Below, in pieces: positions 3,721 through 6,681 of a stretch of DNA of 6,681 nucleotides. Position numbers and translations under genes: made by a program. Each line of letters begins with the position of its first letter. Position 1 is the stretch's first letter. The notes below the pieces were generated by a model. That model ran no database searches. It was not told the origin of the DNA and saw only the letters and a program-made list of their open reading frames with translations. Source of the DNA: Candidatus Methanogaster sp. UBA203 (GTDB lineage: Archaea > Halobacteriota > Methanosarcinia > Methanosarcinales > Methanogasteraceae); the NCBI GenBank assembly GCA_002503595.1, contig DASC01000156.1:1932-8612 (forward strand), given 5' to 3'.

Positions 3721-6681
3721 TTACGCTGTTACCTCCTCCGCCCGGATCTGCTCATACACCTGTTTCAGCAGGTTCTTGCCCACCACCTTCTGAAACTTCT
3801 TTTCGTTCATAAACTTAGCCGTGATCTCCTCGTTTTGGTCCATCCGGTCGATAAAGAGCCCTTCGAGAGCCTTTAAGAAGACGTAGCCGAAGTTCTCCAT
3901 GGTGTTAGCCATGGCAGCCTGGCGCAACGTGGTATCGGCGGTGGCATCTTCACGAATGGAATCCAGGAACAACTGATCAGCAGGTTTAAATTCAGTTCCG
4001 AAGCGCTCGTTTAGTATATCGATCAGTTGCGATAGCTCGATCATCTCTTCATGGCTGACGCCTGTTCCCACAGACGTTGGACCTGAAATCGGCAGAGGGT
4101 CTCCCGCATGCAGGTCAATCACCCCTTCGCCGATCTTCTGGAGCCGGTAGTACTTGAGCGCAACATCATCATCTAAATTGTACGCCTCACTCGCGTCCCC
4201 TCTGGGAAGCTTGGTTAGAAGAAAACGGATATACGAATACAGCTTCTCCAGATCAGAATCCTGAAACGGGATCACCTGTGAGAGGAAGGCGTACAGGTTC
4301 CGGTATGCAACCAGCACCTTCCGGAAATTCTCTTGCAGATCCTCTTCAAGCCCGCTCCAGCGGTTCACAGCCGGATCGATGCAAGCGTTCATCTTTGCAT
4401 GGTCTGCAGGCGTCGGGTTTATCCGGGGTTTGTAGAATACTCTGCAGAACTCCTCGACCTCGGCTTTATAATAAACCTGCTGCACGTCCAGCTTTGCCTG
4501 TAGTTCGTAGAGCTGGCGTGGCTCCGCCTGCTCTCCGATGGTGGCTTGCTCATAGTATTGCTGGAATGCAGCAAGTATCTCATCGGGTTCGTTCACGAAA
4601 TCGAGCACAAAAGTGTCTTCCTTGCCTGTGTGGGTGCGGTTCAGTCGTGAGAGCGTCTGGACCGCCTGAACGCCCGACAACCGCTTATCGACATACATGG
4701 TGTGCAGAAGCGGCTGATCGAAACCTGTCTGGTACTTCTCTGCAACCAATAGCACCTGATACTCATCGCTTGCGAACCTCTCGGGCAGTTCCTTCTCCCG
4801 GATCCCATCATTCATGCCGACTTCGGTGTATTCCTTGCCCGGGATGTCCGGGTCGATCACTGTTCCTGAAAAAGCAACCAGCGTCTTGATGCCAGTATAG
4901 CCCTTCTCAGCGATGTATTTGTCAAATTCCTGCTTGTACCGGACCGCATGAAGGCGTGAGGAGGTTACCACCATCGCCTTGGCTCTGCCGCCGATCCTGT
5001 GACAGACGAATGTCCGGAAATGCTCGACTATCACCTCTGTCTTCTGCGCGATGTTGTGGGGATGCAGGCTCATGAACCGCGCCAGCGCACGGGCAGCCTT
5101 CTTCTTGTCCACCTCGAAATCGTCCTCGATGGACTTGATCAGGCGGTAGTATGTTTTGTATGTCGTGTAATTCCTGAGCACGTCGAGGATGAAACCCTCC
5201 TCGATCGCCTGCCTCATGCTGTAGAGGTGGAAGGGTTCGGGTTTTCCGTCCGCACCGGGCTTGCCAAAGACCTCCAGCGTCCTATATTTGGGCGTTGCTG
5301 TGAAGGCAAAGAAACTGATGTTTGGCTGGTGACCGCGTTCTGCCATGGTGCGGAGAATCTGCTCCTCGTAGTCAGGGAGGTTATGTTCGGCTGCATACTT
5401 ACCGGCGTTAGCCCGTATCTGGGAAGCAGCCAGAGTGCCCTTCAGGTCTGTTGCGCTTTCGCCGCCCTGTGAACTGTGTGCTTCGTCGATGATGACTGCA
5501 TAATTCCGGGCAGGGAGAATATCGTCGTCATCCAGCAGATCGTAGGAGCCTCCATTATTCTTACGGAGCTTCTGGATCTGCTCGACGATGAATGAGAATT
5601 TTTGCAGTGTGCTGATCACGATCGGAACGCCCTTCGCTAATGCCAGGACCAGTTGTTTGGTGTCCCGGTCGATCTTCTGCACAACGCCCTGTTTGTGCTC
5701 GAACTGATAGATGATGCTCTGCAACTGCTGGTCGAGCACGCGGCGGTCAGTGATGACGATCACGGAATCAAAGACCTTCTCGTCACAGTCGTTGTGCAGG
5801 CTTGCAAGCCGATGCGCCAGCCATGCGATGGAGTTACTCTTACCGCTCCCTGCCGAATGCTGCACAAGATAGTTATTCCCGGTGCCCGCCTGCCTCGCAT
5901 CCAGAACCATCTTCCGCACGGAATCGAGCTGGTGATAGCGGGGAAAGATCATTGCCTCCTTTCGGATCTTCTTGCCGCCGACCCTCTTCTCCTCGACCTG
6001 AAGGTGGACGAACCGCGCCAGTATGTCCATGAAACTGTCCCGCTCAAGCACCTGCTCCCAGAGATAAGCGGTCTTGTAGCCGCCCGGATTTTCAGGGTTG
6101 CCAGCACCAGTACCATCGCCCCTGTTAAATGGCAGGAAGCGCGTGTTTCTGCCTGAAATCCGGGTTGTCATGCGGACCTCGTCCGTATCCACAGCGAAAT
6201 GCACGAGCGCACGCTTCCCAAACCTGAATATCAGATCATTCGGGTCACGGTCGTTTTTGTACTGGTGGACAGCGTTTCGCCATGTCTGCCCTGTCATCGG
6301 GTTCTTGAGTTCGGCGGTGGCGACAGGGATGCCGTTTAAGCTTAGAACCAGATCAAGGGTTTTGTTGTGCTTTTCCGAGTACTGTAGCTGGCGCGTGACT
6401 GTCAGGCGGTTCGCCTCGTAGAGCCTCTTCGTTTCCGGGTTCATACTGCTTGCCGGGGCGAAATATGCCACGCGGAAGAGCTTGCCGAAGCACTTGAACC
6501 CGTGGCGCAGCACCATCAGGCATCCCTCGTGCTCGGAGTTTAATGCCCTGGAGAGGTCGTCTAAAAGCGTTTCTTCTGTGCGCTCCTTCCGGAGGTTTGT
6601 GAGGTACTCCCACTCCGCGGCTTGGGTTTCCTTGATGAAGGGTATGAGTATAGTCGGGTCAAGGCAGCGCTCACGGTCGAA
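3721..6681 (-). CDS. hsdR: type I restriction enzyme subunit R (HsdR), N-terminus beyond the right edge
   Basis: HsdR is the ATP-dependent translocase and nuclease subunit of a type I restriction complex with HsdM and HsdS. The frame is open from the right edge to the TAA at 3721 and gives 986 visible residues, beginning FDRERCLDPTILIPF. A Met at 6516 is internal, because upstream codons still match the family. Perhaps 20-40 residues are missing. The N-terminal nuclease has the D-x13-ExK motif in LDLVLSLNGIPVATAELKN (D110, E124, K126), preceded by a conserved YFAPASSMNPE block. The helicase motor shows Walker A SAGSGKS (276-282), DEAH (399-402), FTATP (460-464), a KYQTGFDQP segment, and motif VI QTLSRLNR (675-682). 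A helical C-terminal region for complex assembly follows and ends in QIRAEEVTA. All motifs are present and no frameshift is seen, so the gene looks functional. hsdM and hsdS are not in the window and could lie to the right. The gene converges on the ade fragment with no spacer or visible terminator. Confidence 0.95.
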   Translation of the reverse strand, partial: FDRERCLDPTILIPFIKETQAAEWEYLTNLRKERTEETLLDDLSRALNSEHEGCLMVLRHGFKCFGKLFRVAYFAPASSMNPETKRLYEANRLTVTRQLQYSEKHNKTLDLVLSLNGIPVATAELKNPMTGQTWRNAVHQYKNDRDPNDLIFRFGKRALVHFAVDTDEVRMTTRISGRNTRFLPFNRGDGTGAGNPENPGGYKTAYLWEQVLERDSFMDILARFVHLQVEEKRVGGKKIRKEAMIFPRYHQLDSVRKMVLDARQAGTGNNYLVQHSAGSGKSNSIAWLAHRLASLHNDCDEKVFDSVIVITDRRVLDQQLQSIIYQFEHKQGVVQKIDRDTKQLVLALAKGVPIVISTLQKFSFIVEQIQKLRKNNGGSYDLLDDDDILPARNYAVIIDEAHSSQGGESATDLKGTLAASQIRANAGKYAAEHNLPDYEEQILRTMAERGHQPNISFFAFTATPKYRTLEVFGKPGADGKPEPFHLYSMRQAIEEGFILDVLRNYTTYKTYYRLIKSIEDDFEVDKKKAARALARFMSLHPHNIAQKTEVIVEHFRTFVCHRIGGRAKAMVVTSSRLHAVRYKQEFDKYIAEKGYTGIKTLVAFSGTVIDPDIPGKEYTEVGMNDGIREKELPERFASDEYQVLLVAEKYQTGFDQPLLHTMYVDKRLSGVQAVQTLSRLNRTHTGKEDTFVLDFVNEPDEILAAFQQYYEQATIGEQAEPRQLYELQAKLDVQQVYYKAEVEEFCRVFYKPRINPTPADHAKMNACIDPAVNRWSGLEEDLQENFRKVLVAYRNLYAFLSQVIPFQDSDLEKLYSYIRFLLTKLPRGDASEAYNLDDDVALKYYRLQKIGEGVIDLHAGDPLPISGPTSVGTGVSHEEMIELSQLIDILNERFGTEFKPADQLFLDSIREDATADTTLRQAAMANTMENFGYVFLKALEGLFIDRMDQNEEITAKFMNEKKFQKVVGKNLLKQVYEQIRAEEVTA

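Noticed and set aside
3525..3876. Overlapping plus-strand open frames across the ade fragment and the hsdR end
   Set aside because: They join toxin tail, frameshifted ade fragment and antisense hsdR. The start codons lie inside degenerate sequence, and no protein spans the pieces coherently.
4278..6421. Several plus-strand open frames (4278-4889, 4999-5472, 5653-6156, 6098-6421) opposite hsdR
   Set aside because: All are antisense to a continuous HsdR frame with all its motifs. Their translations show no domain, and no convincing ribosome binding site precedes them.
1..6681. CRISPR array, tRNA, rRNA or riboswitch
   Set aside because: I saw no regularly spaced short repeats, tRNA-like cloverleaf or recognisable riboswitch core on either strand. 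Nearly all bases are accounted for by genes or their remnants.

Overview
The window looks archaeal, most likely a methanogen- or ANME-related euryarchaeon. This is inferred from a lone TnpB of archaeal type whose right end reads ...GGAGGATGTCAA, a strong AGGAGGTG ribosome binding site, and a RelB/RelE-type pair of the kind common in Methanomicrobia-like genomes. No rRNA, tRNA or other taxonomic marker is present, so the assignment is tentative.

Layout, left to right. (1) 1 to about 1234: an IS200/IS605-group element carrying only tnpB (19-1185, plus), ending in a GC-rich hairpin that should be the 3' end of its omega RNA. Its left end is almost entirely outside the window. (2) 1258-2994 (plus): an intact adenine deaminase gene, ade, whose ribosome binding site starts about 7 bases after the inferred transposon end. 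(3) 3070-3559 (plus): a RelB-like antitoxin gene overlapping a RelE-like toxin gene by 8 bases. The toxin is interrupted by an in-frame TAG caused by two nearby compensating indels. (4) 3557-3693, fading out by about 3720: a second, decayed copy of an internal piece of ade (codons about 478-523) with a one-base deletion. (5) 3721-6681 (minus): the type I restriction subunit HsdR, intact at its C-terminus and running off the right edge, so that its N-terminus is missing.

The genes do not form one pathway. Adenine deaminase is a housekeeping purine-salvage enzyme, and accessory DNA has accumulated around it: a TnpB element directly upstream, and a toxin-antitoxin remnant, a partial ade duplicate and a restriction gene directly downstream. 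The two ade segments are direct repeats bracketing the toxin-antitoxin pair. This records at least one duplication or rearrangement at the ade 3' end, with the hsd region joined on the far side.

I found no convincing new multi-gene system. The most informative signals are the TnpB right end abutting the ade ribosome binding site (so the predicted guide would match the ade leader), the compensated double indel with TAG in the toxin, and the duplicated, truncated ade segment that begins exactly at the toxin stop codon.
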